Shown piece after piece: positions 9,623 through 20,047 of a stretch of DNA of 64,000 nt. The notes below the pieces were generated by a model. The model saw only the letters and a program-made list of their open reading frames with translations. It did not search any database and had not been told where the DNA came from. The stretch spans positions 59,491 through 123,490 of the forward strand of contig CALLAW010000032.1 in assembly GCA_938001865.1 (NCBI GenBank), given 5' to 3'. Each line of letters begins with the position of its first letter. The stretch's first letter is position 1. A program made the translations under genes and the position numbers. Origin of the DNA: an uncultured Saprospiraceae bacterium (GTDB taxonomy: Bacteria; Bacteroidota; Bacteroidia; Chitinophagales; Saprospiraceae).

Positions 9623-10689
9623 TGCAAGACTCAATCATCGCTAAGATTATTCTCTACCCCTTCTCACTGCTCTATATGCTCGTGCTCGGGATCAGAAACC
9701 TCTTCTATGATGCTAAGCTGCTCAAGTCCACACAATTTGCTCTGCCAGTAATCAATATCGGCAATCTTGCAGTCGGTGGTGCTGGCAAGACTCCACATGT
9801 AGAGTATCTCATCAGACTGCTCAATCCATACTTAGAGTTAGGCATACTGAGTAGAGGATACAAGCGTAAGACTAAGGGGTTCAGATTTGTCAGACCCGAG
9901 GAGAGTGCAGAGCTCTCAGGTGATGAGCCCAAGCAGTATGCCATGAAGTTCAGAGATGTCGTAGTGGCGGTCTCTGAGAGTCGCAATACTGGTATCCCAG
10001 AGATGCTCAAGTATCATCCTCAGATACAGACAGTCATCCTAGATGATGCATATCAGCACCGAAGTGTCGTGCCCTATCTCAATATCCTCCTCACTGCATA
10101 CTCTAAGGTATACACCCAAGACTTACTCTTACCAGCAGGTAGACTCAGAGAGTATGCATCGGCATCAGAGAGAGCATCACGGATCATCGTGACTAAGTGC
10201 CCACCTCAGATGGAAGCAGCTGATCGCCAGCGGCTCCTCGATCTCCTCGAGCCGCAAGCACATCAGACAGTCTACTTCTCTTACTATAAGTACTACACTC
10301 CATACTACATGTACAATGGGAGCACTAGACTTGAGCTCACACCACAGCGTGAGGTCATCCTCCTCTCTGCGATCGCTAACACCCAGTACTTAGAGGATTA
10401 CTTGGTAAGCAAGTGTACGATAGTAGATACGATTAAGTATGAGGATCATCACTACTTCACTGAGAGAGACATAGAGGTATTGGTCAAGATATTTGATCAA
10501 GAGGACAACAAAGATCTCATCATTATCACCACGGAGAAAGATGCCACTAGACTCCATATCCACAATCAAGTACTGATCAATAAGAGAATCCCTATCTTTA
10601 TCCTGCCTGTAGAGGTCGCATTTCACTTTGATGAAAAAGAAAAATTTGATGCAGATATTAAAGACTTTTTGCTTGAATTCAAGTCATAG
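9622..10689 (+). CDS. lpxK: Tetraacyldisaccharide 4'-kinase
   Basis: NIGNLAVGGAGKTPHVEYL P-loop, ILSRGYKRKTKGF. The better start is 9622 (MQDSIIAK...), overlapping the DUF2851 stop as TAATG; the ORF track start 9574 is too far upstream. Confidence 0.92.
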   Translation: MQDSIIAKIILYPFSLLYMLVLGIRNLFYDAKLLKSTQFALPVINIGNLAVGGAGKTPHVEYLIRLLNPYLELGILSRGYKRKTKGFRFVRPEESAELSGDEPKQYAMKFRDVVVAVSESRNTGIPEMLKYHPQIQTVILDDAYQHRSVVPYLNILLTAYSKVYTQDLLLPAGRLREYASASERASRIIVTKCPPQMEAADRQRLLDLLEPQAHQTVYFSYYKYYTPYYMYNGSTRLELTPQREVILLSAIANTQYLEDYLVSKCTIVDTIKYEDHHYFTERDIEVLVKIFDQEDNKDLIIITTEKDATRLHIHNQVLINKRIPIFILPVEVAFHFDEKEKFDADIKDFLLEFKS

Positions 10690-10693
10690 TACT

Positions 10694-12391
10694 ATGAGGA
10701 GTATTCAACTATTTATGTTCTGTATTGCATTTGCCATGAGTGGATCTCTCATCGGGCAGTCAGTACACTACAGTCGCCATGATCATATCGCCCAGCTCTC
10801 AGTCAAGCTTAGTGCCCTCTACGATCCTGATAAGAATCTCCATGCAGCCATAGGCAATGTCTATCGCAGTGATATACCCGATCTAGATCTTGACACCCTC
10901 AGTGACAAGAATCAAGGGATCTATCACAAAGTCTATAGAGATAATCAAGACAGATTTGGCCTCGATCAGCAGGTACAGCGGACAGGGATATGGAGACACT
11001 TCTACAAGGATAGAGCTAACCTCTTCAGCCTAGAGAGAGACGGTATCAAGGTCTATCTCAATCCTCTGATCCACGTGAGTGGTGGCAATGATACTGGACG
11101 GTCAGATACGGCATTTCGCAATACCAGGGGATTTGTCTTGAGAGGCAATATCGATGGCAAGGCTTACTTCTACTCAGATCTCCGAGAGACTCAGGCTAAT
11201 TATCTCCAGTACCAAAGTGATCGCTTCGACGCGGCTAATGCGATAGATGGGCAGGGTTTTTTCAAACCATATGTCAGTCAAGTGTCTAATCTCAGAGGAT
11301 ACGACTTCCTCAATGCTAATGCGTACTTTGGACTTGCGGTCACTGAGCATATCAATCTGGAGCTCGGTCATGGTAATCACTTCATCGGTCATGGATACCA
11401 CTCACTCTTGCTCAATGACTATAGTCAAAACTACTTCTACGTCACCCTAGATACACGTGTATGGAAGCTCCATTACAAAAACATCTTCGCCGAGCTGGCA
11501 AGTATCACGAGTAATGTCTCTGGAGTTACTAGACTCCTCCCCAAAAAATATCTGGCAGCTCACTACCTCAGTTATAAGCCGACTCGATGGTTAGAGGTCG
11601 GCATCTATGAGGCTGTCGTATTCAGTCGGGAGAACAACTTTGAATTTCAATATCTCAATCCAATAATCTTCTATCGGACTGTGGAACAATTCCTAGATAG
11701 TCCAGATAATGTATTGCTTGGGGCAAATGCCAAGGTAGCAATCAAGACCAAGTATCATCTGTACGGACAGTTTGTCATCGATGAGCTCAAGTTCAGAGAA
11801 GTATTCGATGATGCTGGGTGGTGGGGCAATAAGTATGGACTCCAAGCTGGAGCATACACATATGACTTTCTTGGAGTGGATCAGTTGGACCTTCGATTGG
11901 AAGGCAATCTTGTCAGACCATTTACCTATAGTCACCTCTGGAGGCTAGAGGAGTTTCCACAGGTATCGACGGCCAATTACAGTCACTTCTCACAGCCACT
12001 AGCACATCCGCTGGGGAGTAACTTCTGGGAGATAGTCTCGACGGTAGGTTATGCGATCACTCCGCGATTGCGGGTAAATGGGAAGTACCTCTTTGCGAAG
12101 CAAGGACAGAATCCAACCACCTCTGATGGCGAAGAGATCGTCAATATTGGAAGTGATATATTGATCCCCAATGGATCGAGAAGGGATAACTTTGGCAATA
12201 CTCTCCTCCAGGGAGACCTAAGGACTATCTCGCATGCAAGTATCGATCTCAACTATGATCTCTATCATAATGTGACCTTGCAAGCGGTATATACATATCA
12301 CACCGATACATCCTACAAGAATAATCAGATAAATCAGTACCTTGGATTGGGATTGATGGTCAATAGTAAAAACTATCAAGTAGACTACTAA
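10694..12391 (+). CDS. Outer-membrane beta-barrel, Wzi/RemB-like capsule assembly or gliding protein
   Basis: Signal peptide from ATG 10694 (MRSIQLFMFCIAFAMSGSLIGQ); GHGNHFIGHGYHSLLLNDYSQNYFYVTLDTRVWKLHYKN pattern of the RemB/Wzi family. Confidence 0.65.
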   Translation: MRSIQLFMFCIAFAMSGSLIGQSVHYSRHDHIAQLSVKLSALYDPDKNLHAAIGNVYRSDIPDLDLDTLSDKNQGIYHKVYRDNQDRFGLDQQVQRTGIWRHFYKDRANLFSLERDGIKVYLNPLIHVSGGNDTGRSDTAFRNTRGFVLRGNIDGKAYFYSDLRETQANYLQYQSDRFDAANAIDGQGFFKPYVSQVSNLRGYDFLNANAYFGLAVTEHINLELGHGNHFIGHGYHSLLLNDYSQNYFYVTLDTRVWKLHYKNIFAELASITSNVSGVTRLLPKKYLAAHYLSYKPTRWLEVGIYEAVVFSRENNFEFQYLNPIIFYRTVEQFLDSPDNVLLGANAKVAIKTKYHLYGQFVIDELKFREVFDDAGWWGNKYGLQAGAYTYDFLGVDQLDLRLEGNLVRPFTYSHLWRLEEFPQVSTANYSHFSQPLAHPLGSNFWEIVSTVGYAITPRLRVNGKYLFAKQGQNPTTSDGEEIVNIGSDILIPNGSRRDNFGNTLLQGDLRTISHASIDLNYDLYHNVTLQAVYTYHTDTSYKNNQINQYLGLGLMVNSKNYQVDY

Positions 12392-12403
12392 GAACACTAG
12401 ACG

Positions 12404-13510
12404 ATGAATCAGCAAGGATATAGAGATCAAGATGTCTCACTCAAGCAAGTCTTCCTCACACTCCAAGAGTATATCAGAGCCATCTGGAGGAGTAAGTGGC
12501 TCGTGATGGGAGTCACAGGCATGTGTATCATGGGATTCCTCTTGCTAGCACTCTTTACTCGACCATCGTTTCCAGCTGAGTTGACATTTATGGTCAATGA
12601 GGAGGATGGCTCTAACTCTGGGATCAATGGGATACTTGGACAGTTTGGACTCGGTGGCTCCTCGGACACCAATCTCGATAAGATACTACAACTCTCGCAG
12701 TCTAGACGGATCACTCAGAGTATCTACTTCGATACGATCAGGGTCAAAGGCAACGATGACTACCTTGCTAATCACACGATCGATTACTTAGAGTCAGAAG
12801 GTGAGTGGGGAGATGTCAGCTTACTGACTCGACTGATGTATGGAGATGACCCACTCCCATTGAAGGGATTTAGATTCGAGTCATCTGACGTCGACTCCTA
12901 CGGTGCATTGGAGAATAAGGCACTCAAGATACTCCACCTCAAGATCGCAGGTACCCCCGACGGAGGTAAGATCGGAATCGTCACCACTCGCCAGTCCGAA
13001 GAGACTGGCATCATGAGTATCATCACCAATACTCACCGACCAGAGCTCTCAGCAGAGATAAGCAAAGTACTCTACAGCAATCTGAGTACATTCTACATAG
13101 AGAAGTCCATCAGTAAGCACAAAGCAACTTACGATATCGTCAAAGCAAAATCTGACTCTATCTCCAATGCACTCAGTATAGCACAAGTAAGCTTAGCTAC
13201 ATTTAATGATAAGAATCAAGGGATCTTCAGGAGCAAAGACAAGCTCCAAGAGCAACGCATCATCGCTAATATCCAGAAGCTTATCGCCATGGATGCAGAG
13301 GTAGAGAAGAATCTCCAGATCGCCGACTTCACACTGAAAAACAAAACACCTTATATCGAAGTGATAGACGAACCGATGCTCCCACTCCTAGCAGATCGAC
13401 CAAGTATCGTCCAGAATGCGATCAAAGGAATGTTACTCGGACTGATACTGAGCTTGGGGTATATCGTGATACGCAAGTTCTATAGAGATGTCATGACTGC
13501 TGAGGAGTGA
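12404..13510 (+). CDS. Wzz/GumC-like chain-length determinant protein
   Basis: N-terminal TM (WRSKWLVMGVTGMCIMGFLLLALF), central coiled coil, C-terminal PMLPLLADRPS...KGMLLGLILSLGYIVIRKF. Confidence 0.8.
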   Translation: MNQQGYRDQDVSLKQVFLTLQEYIRAIWRSKWLVMGVTGMCIMGFLLLALFTRPSFPAELTFMVNEEDGSNSGINGILGQFGLGGSSDTNLDKILQLSQSRRITQSIYFDTIRVKGNDDYLANHTIDYLESEGEWGDVSLLTRLMYGDDPLPLKGFRFESSDVDSYGALENKALKILHLKIAGTPDGGKIGIVTTRQSEETGIMSIITNTHRPELSAEISKVLYSNLSTFYIEKSISKHKATYDIVKAKSDSISNALSIAQVSLATFNDKNQGIFRSKDKLQEQRIIANIQKLIAMDAEVEKNLQIADFTLKNKTPYIEVIDEPMLPLLADRPSIVQNAIKGMLLGLILSLGYIVIRKFYRDVMTAEE

Positions 13511-13537
13511 GGATACTCTTATCAGCTCCTACTCACA

Positions 13538-14065
13538 TCACGATGTAGGCACACTAAAGCGTCGATCAATTATCCTCAATCTTGATCCCTTCTGAAGGTC
13601 ATATATGCGATAATTGAGAAACTTAGAAATCAGAAAGCCCGATCCCAACGACCCTAACCCGATAAAGAGCTCTCTACCCGTAAATCGAAAGTCTGAGATC
13701 AGTGTAGCAACTACTCCATATAGATTCCATCCAATGCCAAAGGTAAACAGCATCCCACCCAATACTCTCGCAGGCACATTAGCCTTCCTGATAGAGCTGA
13801 ATTGGTCCAGGGCAACGATACCATTGTCGAGTATGATGATCTCATCATCTACCATGATCTCTGTAATCACACCCACTCTCCACTCATCAGGATATGACTT
13901 GACAGTATAGCTGATACGCTGGCCTACAGCGTACTCCAGCTTATCTAGCGAATTAATCACCTCGACTTGTAAGACTAGACCTAGCTGTGCTTGTACTGTA
14001 TGTCCCACCAGATGAGTTGCCAATATGAGGAGACAGAAGGGGATAGATCGGAGGATTTGCTGCAT
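13538..14065 (-). CDS. Hypothetical exported/membrane protein
   Basis: 175-aa ORF with N-terminal signal-like segment and one or two TM stretches. Confidence 0.55.
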   Translation of the reverse strand: MQQILRSIPFCLLILATHLVGHTVQAQLGLVLQVEVINSLDKLEYAVGQRISYTVKSYPDEWRVGVITEIMVDDEIIILDNGIVALDQFSSIRKANVPARVLGGMLFTFGIGWNLYGVVATLISDFRFTGRELFIGLGSLGSGFLISKFLNYRIYDLQKGSRLRIIDRRFSVPTS

Positions 14066-14217
14066 AAGTAAGTGTTATAATCTAGACATCTGCTAAGTTA
14101 CAAAAAGATGCATATCATGAGTGGAGGGCACCGCTATGTTGCTCCCATCTAGAGCATCCAGAAGAGAGATATAGATTAGATGAGAGATGTGTGTGGATGG
14201 GTTAGCCACTCATATTG

Positions 14218-15126
14218 CTATTCTGTACTGAAGGAGATATAGAGCAGATACTCACTCTCACAGGGCAGTCCATCACAAGTGCCTGGTGACCATCGATCCA
14301 AGAGCTTAGCGATCCGCATGCTTTCCTCGGCAAATGCTTGACAGATACCACTCAGTACAGCGATGTCTTTGACATTCCCATCTGAGTCAATCGTGATGAG
14401 AGTCTCAGTGATGCCTTGCACTCTAAGATCGCGGAGATGAGCTGGGTAGATGAGATTACCTATGACTCTAGACTGGATCGACTTGAATGTGGCCTTATCT
14501 CGAGCCTGAGCAGTCTCGAGTCTATCATACTTAGTGAGATAGGGGAGAGTCTGAGTGTTAGCTGGGAAGCCAATGTGCTTAGTCTCATTGCCATAGGCAT
14601 CGATTGAGAGATACTCCTCTTGCCGTTTTCCATTTACATAAGTGTATGTCTCAGTATGGACGCCTTGAGTATTATAGTATTTCCAATCTCCAGCTCTGAC
14701 ATCTTGGAGGTATGTACCTACTGCCTTCTTAGAGCCAGTAGTAGGGTGATATTCGATCCATTCGCCTTCTTTGAGGTCATCGTAGCACTGTCCTTTGGTC
14801 TTCAAGTTGCCATTGTCATACCACTCAATGTATCTGCCTGATATCACGAGATGCTGTGGATCATTGAACTCGATATACTTAGTCATGAAGTCGATCTCAG
14901 GATAGATCTGACGATAGATGACATCCCCGAGACCCGTCTGAGTAAGGATCACATTATAGTCTTCCTTGATGACTGTCTCACCAGCATTGAGATGACTCTG
15001 GTAGCGGTAGGTAGTCTCTGTAGCGTCATTGCTCTGTGATCCTCTGACACCCTGAGAGACCTTACACCCACCAAGGATGAGGCAGCAGAGTAGGGTTACT
15101 TGCGTAAAAATATTGTGAAAGAGCAT
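14218..15126 (-). CDS. Lipoprotein with YwqK/MORN-like repeats and C-terminal TonB-like domain
   Basis: Likely start at 15126 (MLFHNIFTQVTLLCCLILGGCKVSQ lipobox); GRYIEWYDNGNLKTKGQCYDDLKEGEWIEYHPTTG repeats; TETLITIDSDGNVKDIAVLSG. Confidence 0.7.
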   Translation of the reverse strand: MLFHNIFTQVTLLCCLILGGCKVSQGVRGSQSNDATETTYRYQSHLNAGETVIKEDYNVILTQTGLGDVIYRQIYPEIDFMTKYIEFNDPQHLVISGRYIEWYDNGNLKTKGQCYDDLKEGEWIEYHPTTGSKKAVGTYLQDVRAGDWKYYNTQGVHTETYTYVNGKRQEEYLSIDAYGNETKHIGFPANTQTLPYLTKYDRLETAQARDKATFKSIQSRVIGNLIYPAHLRDLRVQGITETLITIDSDGNVKDIAVLSGICQAFAEESMRIAKLLDRWSPGTCDGLPCESEYLLYISFSTE

Positions 15127-15226
15127 CTTATTCTTATTTAGACTCAATGTAAATGATACGATTAGAGAACGAAAGTATCTCAACATCTGTAATAGATGTA
15201 TTAAAATTAACAACAAAAACACAAAA

Positions 15227-15466
15227 ATGGAAAATCCAAAGATAGCAGGAAGAGCACCAATCAAGGTCTCAGTAGAAGAGGGAAAGTCATACGCATGGTG
15301 CTCATGCGGAGAATCAACTAACCAACCATTCTGCGATGGAAAGCACAAAGGCACAGGATTCAAGCCACAGATGTATACAGCAGAGACTACTAAGGATGTC
15401 CACTTCTGTACATGTAAGCAGAGCGATAACCCTATCCTCTGTAACGGAGCTCACAAGTCACTCTAG
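15227..15466 (+). CDS. CDGSH-type iron-sulfur protein (two CDGSH-like motifs)
   Basis: CSCGESTNQPFCDGKHKGTGF and CTCKQSDNPILCNGAHK. Confidence 0.9.
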   Translation: MENPKIAGRAPIKVSVEEGKSYAWCSCGESTNQPFCDGKHKGTGFKPQMYTAETTKDVHFCTCKQSDNPILCNGAHKSL

Positions 15467-15470
15467 GTAA

Positions 15471-16184
15471 ATGGCAGAAGGTAAAGTAGTCTACATTACA
15501 GGAGGGAGCAAGGGTATCGGTTACGGTGTCGCTGCTCACCTGCTAGCTCAGGGAGCTACCGTCTATATCACGGCACGATCTCAGCAAGGAGTAGATGCAG
15601 CTGTCGCCACTCTGAGCAAGTCAGACACAGGTAAGGCGAAGGGTCTAGTCTGTGATGTCAGGAGCCTAGATGATCAGACATCTGTTGTCAACCAGATCAT
15701 CGCAGAGGAGGGTAAGCTCGATATCGTAGTTGCTAATGCTGGAGTAGGGCACTTCCAACCAATAGATAAGATGTCAGTCGGTGAGTGGCACGAGATGATC
15801 GATATCAATCTTACTGGAGTATTCAATACCGTGAAGGCATGCGTCGAAGCCCTCAAAGCTTCGAAGGGTTACATCATCACCATAGCGAGTCTCGCAGGGA
15901 CTAACTTCTTTGCCAAGGGGAGTGGATATAATGCGAGTAAGTTCGGCTTAGTAGGATTCACTCAGTCAGTGATGCTTGATCTCAGACAGTATGGGATCAA
16001 AGTCACTACCATCATGCCTGGCTCAGTGTCTACATACTTTAACAATAGGACACCAGATGAGTCAGAGGCATGGAAGATACAGAGTGAAGACATCGGACAG
16101 ATCGTCGGAGATCTACTCCAGATGCATCCACGTACGCTGCCCAGTAAGATCGAGGTCAGACCTAGTCAACCACCTAGCAAGTAG
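15471..16184 (+). CDS. SDR family oxidoreductase
   Basis: VYITGGSKGIGYGVA, NAGV, YNASKFGLVGF. Confidence 0.93.
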   Translation: MAEGKVVYITGGSKGIGYGVAAHLLAQGATVYITARSQQGVDAAVATLSKSDTGKAKGLVCDVRSLDDQTSVVNQIIAEEGKLDIVVANAGVGHFQPIDKMSVGEWHEMIDINLTGVFNTVKACVEALKASKGYIITIASLAGTNFFAKGSGYNASKFGLVGFTQSVMLDLRQYGIKVTTIMPGSVSTYFNNRTPDESEAWKIQSEDIGQIVGDLLQMHPRTLPSKIEVRPSQPPSK

Positions 16185-16274
16185 AGTATCGAGAGATAGA
16201 GTTATTCAATAATAGTCTTGACAAGTTGGACTATTATCATCCGATAAGGGAGTAAAATTCTGCATCTTTGCAGG

Positions 16275-17969
16275 ATGAATACTGATGATAGAGAACTCGT
16301 GCAGATACATAGATTCAACCAATCTGTGGATCATATTACGTTGCCTGATCTCTTTAACTTTCCATTTTACTACGATCCGCATCCGCTGACTCGTCTTGCA
16401 GCTGAGTCACTCCAAGAGATGCTTGTCAATCAAGTAGGTTGGTCACACAACTTTGGGCTCGACCCCGACAGAGAGGGATTAGTCATCGGTAAGATGTTTG
16501 GGGTGATGGTGGTCAAGGACACTGACAGGAATATCGGATGGATCGCAGCTGTCTCTGGTAAGCTTGGTGGACGCAATGACATCCCAGGTCTCGTACCACC
16601 AATCTATGATATGCTCAAGGATGAGGGATTCTATAAGAGTCGAGAGCAAGAGATCAATGGAGAGACAGCCAAGTTACAAGCCATACTGACAGATGACCAA
16701 TATCTCACTCTCGTAGCTGAGCTAACCACTGCCCAAGAGCAATCCAAAATACTCACAGCTGAAGCTAGACGCATCTTCAACAAAGGACGAAAGGAAAGGA
16801 AAAAAATACGAAAATCTGCTCTCACCACTCTCTCAGCATCAGACTATGATCAGCTCCATGCTATGCATAAGACAGAGAGCCTCCACCAACAGCACGAAGT
16901 CAAAAGAATCACACATGAGTGGAATGAAAAAATCAGTGCAATAACAGAAAAACTCTCACCCTACCAAGAGCAAATCAAAGCAATCAAGACTAAACGAAAA
17001 GAGATGTCTAATGCCCTTCAGCATCGACTCTTTGACCAATATCACTTCCTCAATCGAGCGGGACAGACTAAGAGTGTCCTCGAGATATTTAAGCATACTT
17101 CCTATGAGATACCACCATCTGGGGCTGGTGAGTGTGCAGCACCTAAGTTGCTCCAGTATGCATTTGCCCACGAGCTGATACCTGTATGTATGGGAGAGTT
17201 CTGGTGGGGACAACCACCAAAGTCAGAGGTCAGAAAGCACAAAAACTATTACCCAGCATGCCGAGGCAAGTGTGAACCAATCTTAGCTCATATGTTGGAT
17301 GGACTACCGATGGATGACAACCCTCTCCTCAATGGTCCAGATGTCGGTAAGGTCATCCAGACGATCTACGAAGATGACAGCTTAGCAGTCATCCATAAAC
17401 CTCACGAACTCCTCTCTGTCCCTGGGAAGAGTATCGAAGAGTCTGTATATCTCAGGATGAAACAAGCCTACCCTGATAGCAATAGTCCCTTGATCGTACA
17501 TCGGTTAGATATGTCCACGTCAGGTATCATGTTGATCGCTAAGACGAAGAAAGCACATAAGTACCTCCAAAAACAATTCCTCAAGAAAACTCTCCAAAAA
17601 CAATATATCGCATTACTCGACGGCGAACTCTCTCAGTCAGACGGCGAAATCAACCTTCCAATCAGAGTAGACCTTGATGATAGACCAAGACAACTCGTCT
17701 GCTACCAACATGGCAAACATGCGAAGACTCTCTATCAAGTCCTAGAGGTCGTAGAGGGGAAGACTCGAGTACAATTCACTCCAGTGACCGGAAGGACACA
17801 TCAGCTGCGAATCCACTCGGCACACCAGGATGGTCTAGGCGTCGCTATCGTAGGAGATGACCTCTATGGTGTCAAAGCGGATCGTCTACATCTCCATGCT
17901 GCATATCTTCGATTCAGACATCCTGAGACTGAGGAGTATATAGAGTTCAGAGTCGAGCCTGAGTTCTAG
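16275..17969 (+). CDS. RluA family pseudouridine synthase with long N-terminal extension
   Basis: LIVHRLDMSTSGIMLIAKT catalytic motif and GRTHQLRIHSAH; about 360 aa N-terminal region with coiled coil. Confidence 0.9.
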   Translation: MNTDDRELVQIHRFNQSVDHITLPDLFNFPFYYDPHPLTRLAAESLQEMLVNQVGWSHNFGLDPDREGLVIGKMFGVMVVKDTDRNIGWIAAVSGKLGGRNDIPGLVPPIYDMLKDEGFYKSREQEINGETAKLQAILTDDQYLTLVAELTTAQEQSKILTAEARRIFNKGRKERKKIRKSALTTLSASDYDQLHAMHKTESLHQQHEVKRITHEWNEKISAITEKLSPYQEQIKAIKTKRKEMSNALQHRLFDQYHFLNRAGQTKSVLEIFKHTSYEIPPSGAGECAAPKLLQYAFAHELIPVCMGEFWWGQPPKSEVRKHKNYYPACRGKCEPILAHMLDGLPMDDNPLLNGPDVGKVIQTIYEDDSLAVIHKPHELLSVPGKSIEESVYLRMKQAYPDSNSPLIVHRLDMSTSGIMLIAKTKKAHKYLQKQFLKKTLQKQYIALLDGELSQSDGEINLPIRVDLDDRPRQLVCYQHGKHAKTLYQVLEVVEGKTRVQFTPVTGRTHQLRIHSAHQDGLGVAIVGDDLYGVKADRLHLHAAYLRFRHPETEEYIEFRVEPEF

Positions 17970-18086
17970 TCAGATACGGATTGCACTGATGCGTAGCTTG
18001 AGTGAGACTGCCTCATAGCGACAGTGAGTTCTCGGAGTCATGGGTGGAAAGTTAGTCAGGACTCATCGGTTAGTTAGACTCATCTA

Positions 18087-19910
18087 TCACCTGACTAGCG
18101 TAATATCACCACTATAGATTTGTTTTTCCCCATTTTCATGTAAGACTTCGATGAGGTAGACGTAGACTCCCTGCTCTGCTGGTACATTGTCAAATGTTCC
18201 GTCCCACCATGATCCATTGTCATGAATAGAAAACTTATCTGTATAGAAGATGAGATTGCCCCAGCGGTCATAGATCTCATAGCGGAGGATACAGATATCA
18301 TAGAGATCTGTACTTCCTATAATGAACTTGCCATCGTCCCCATTACTGCAGGTCGGGCAGAAGATATTGGGGAAGAAGATCGGACAGTCAGGGATGTCTA
18401 TCATGACTTCGACGGGTACTCGACAGCCCTCATCATCATTGACATATACGGTGTGGATCCCTTCTGTGACATTGTCAAAGATATTGGACTCTTGGAAGAC
18501 ATTGGTAGAGTCAAGTGAGTATGTGATATTACCCATCGCTTGACTTGCTAAGACCTCTATCGAGCCTAATCTGACCGCACAGTCAGCATCTGTGACGATT
18601 GCATCATCTACGATTACTGTGATCTCATTTTGAAGAGAGATGCTAGTACTGGCTGTACAGCCGATACTATCTGAGACAGTCAGGGTATAATCTCCTTGTG
18701 AGAGACCTTCAAAGATGGGTGAGAGTTGGATCGGGCCATCATTGATACTGAATCCAACGAGAGGCTCATTATAGACAGCATCTACACTGATCGATCCTAC
18801 TGAGAGACCACAGAAATCACTAGAGCTATTGTCAATAGTGATCTCAGCTGGTACAGTAGGGAGTATGGTGAACTGTGCAGATGTAGTACAGTCATTACGA
18901 TCGATGATATCGACCACATAGTCACCGGGAGGAAGATCAGTAAAGATCGCTTCACTCTGTGCTGTGACGAATCCATCGATGCTATAGGTGTTGCCTATGG
19001 ATGGAGATGCGATGATAGTGACACTTCCGTTGTCTAAGCCACAAGTCGTATCATTGATCACGACATCATCCACTACTACAGGCGGTATCTCGAAGAGTAC
19101 TGCCTCTAGAGTATAGACACAACCCTCTTGGTCCGCTACGTAGATTGTATATGACCCAGCTGGTAGATTTTGGAATGTGGGCTCCTCTTGGTAGTTAATC
19201 CCGTCAAGCGAATAGGTAAACCCTTCGTCCGATGACTGTAAGGTGATACTTCCATTGACTTCTTCGCAGGTAAGATTGACATTGTCTGTAGTCACAGCTT
19301 GGCAAAATGAGATATTATCAATACCTAGACCAAAGGCTCCAGTGGGCCGGAATCCCTCTAGTCTCACGGCATAGATTTTCTGATCGCAACTTACCAGATT
19401 GAACCCCCAACAAGTCAAAGCTCCATCACCTGTCCCTGGATCTCCTGCAATGATGATATCTTCACGGATGACATCACCATTGATATCAAGCGATTGTATG
19501 ATGAACTGCTCGTTGAAGTCGATATCTAGATTGCAGCCACTGATACTATCGAGTGGTGAGTTGAACTGCAGTAAGAGCGGTGGTGCAAATGTCCCTGATA
19601 ATATTCCGTCATCTGTAAGGAAAAACTGTCCAATATCTATCCCTGGTGCTGGCTGATTATTACCCCAACTACTCCCAAATGCATCGACTGCGGTACCACC
19701 AACTCTCGCTAAGACTGGAAAGCCCCCATCTTCACGAGAAAATCTCAAACCGTACTGTGCAAAATATTGATCGTCAATGACTATCCCCTCGCTTGATGGC
19801 GAACCGTTAATCGTCTCAAAATCTAGAGTCACGCAGCCTAGCTCTACTTGACTAATCCCAGTAGAGATAGTAAAGACCATGAGCAGCAGTATGACTATTC
19901 TAATTATCAT
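18087..19910 (-). CDS. Secreted SprB-repeat protein with gliding-motility/T9SS C-terminal domain
   Basis: Signal peptide; repeats such as GITYSLDSTNVFQESNIFDNVTEGIHTVYVNDDEGC; C-terminus YEIYDRWGNLIFYTDKF...WWDGTFDNVPAEQGVYVYLIEV. Confidence 0.85.
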   Translation of the reverse strand: MIIRIVILLLMVFTISTGISQVELGCVTLDFETINGSPSSEGIVIDDQYFAQYGLRFSREDGGFPVLARVGGTAVDAFGSSWGNNQPAPGIDIGQFFLTDDGILSGTFAPPLLLQFNSPLDSISGCNLDIDFNEQFIIQSLDINGDVIREDIIIAGDPGTGDGALTCWGFNLVSCDQKIYAVRLEGFRPTGAFGLGIDNISFCQAVTTDNVNLTCEEVNGSITLQSSDEGFTYSLDGINYQEEPTFQNLPAGSYTIYVADQEGCVYTLEAVLFEIPPVVVDDVVINDTTCGLDNGSVTIIASPSIGNTYSIDGFVTAQSEAIFTDLPPGDYVVDIIDRNDCTTSAQFTILPTVPAEITIDNSSSDFCGLSVGSISVDAVYNEPLVGFSINDGPIQLSPIFEGLSQGDYTLTVSDSIGCTASTSISLQNEITVIVDDAIVTDADCAVRLGSIEVLASQAMGNITYSLDSTNVFQESNIFDNVTEGIHTVYVNDDEGCRVPVEVMIDIPDCPIFFPNIFCPTCSNGDDGKFIIGSTDLYDICILRYEIYDRWGNLIFYTDKFSIHDNGSWWDGTFDNVPAEQGVYVYLIEVLHENGEKQIYSGDITLVR

Positions 19911-20047
19911 AATATTCTAAACTAGACATTTTTGACATAAATACGACATCAATACTTATAAAATAACGGTTGCATAACATAAAAACGTGTAGATTGACTT
20001 AGTTTAGACATTAAGAATGTTTTTGTAAATAATAAACAGTTACTCGT

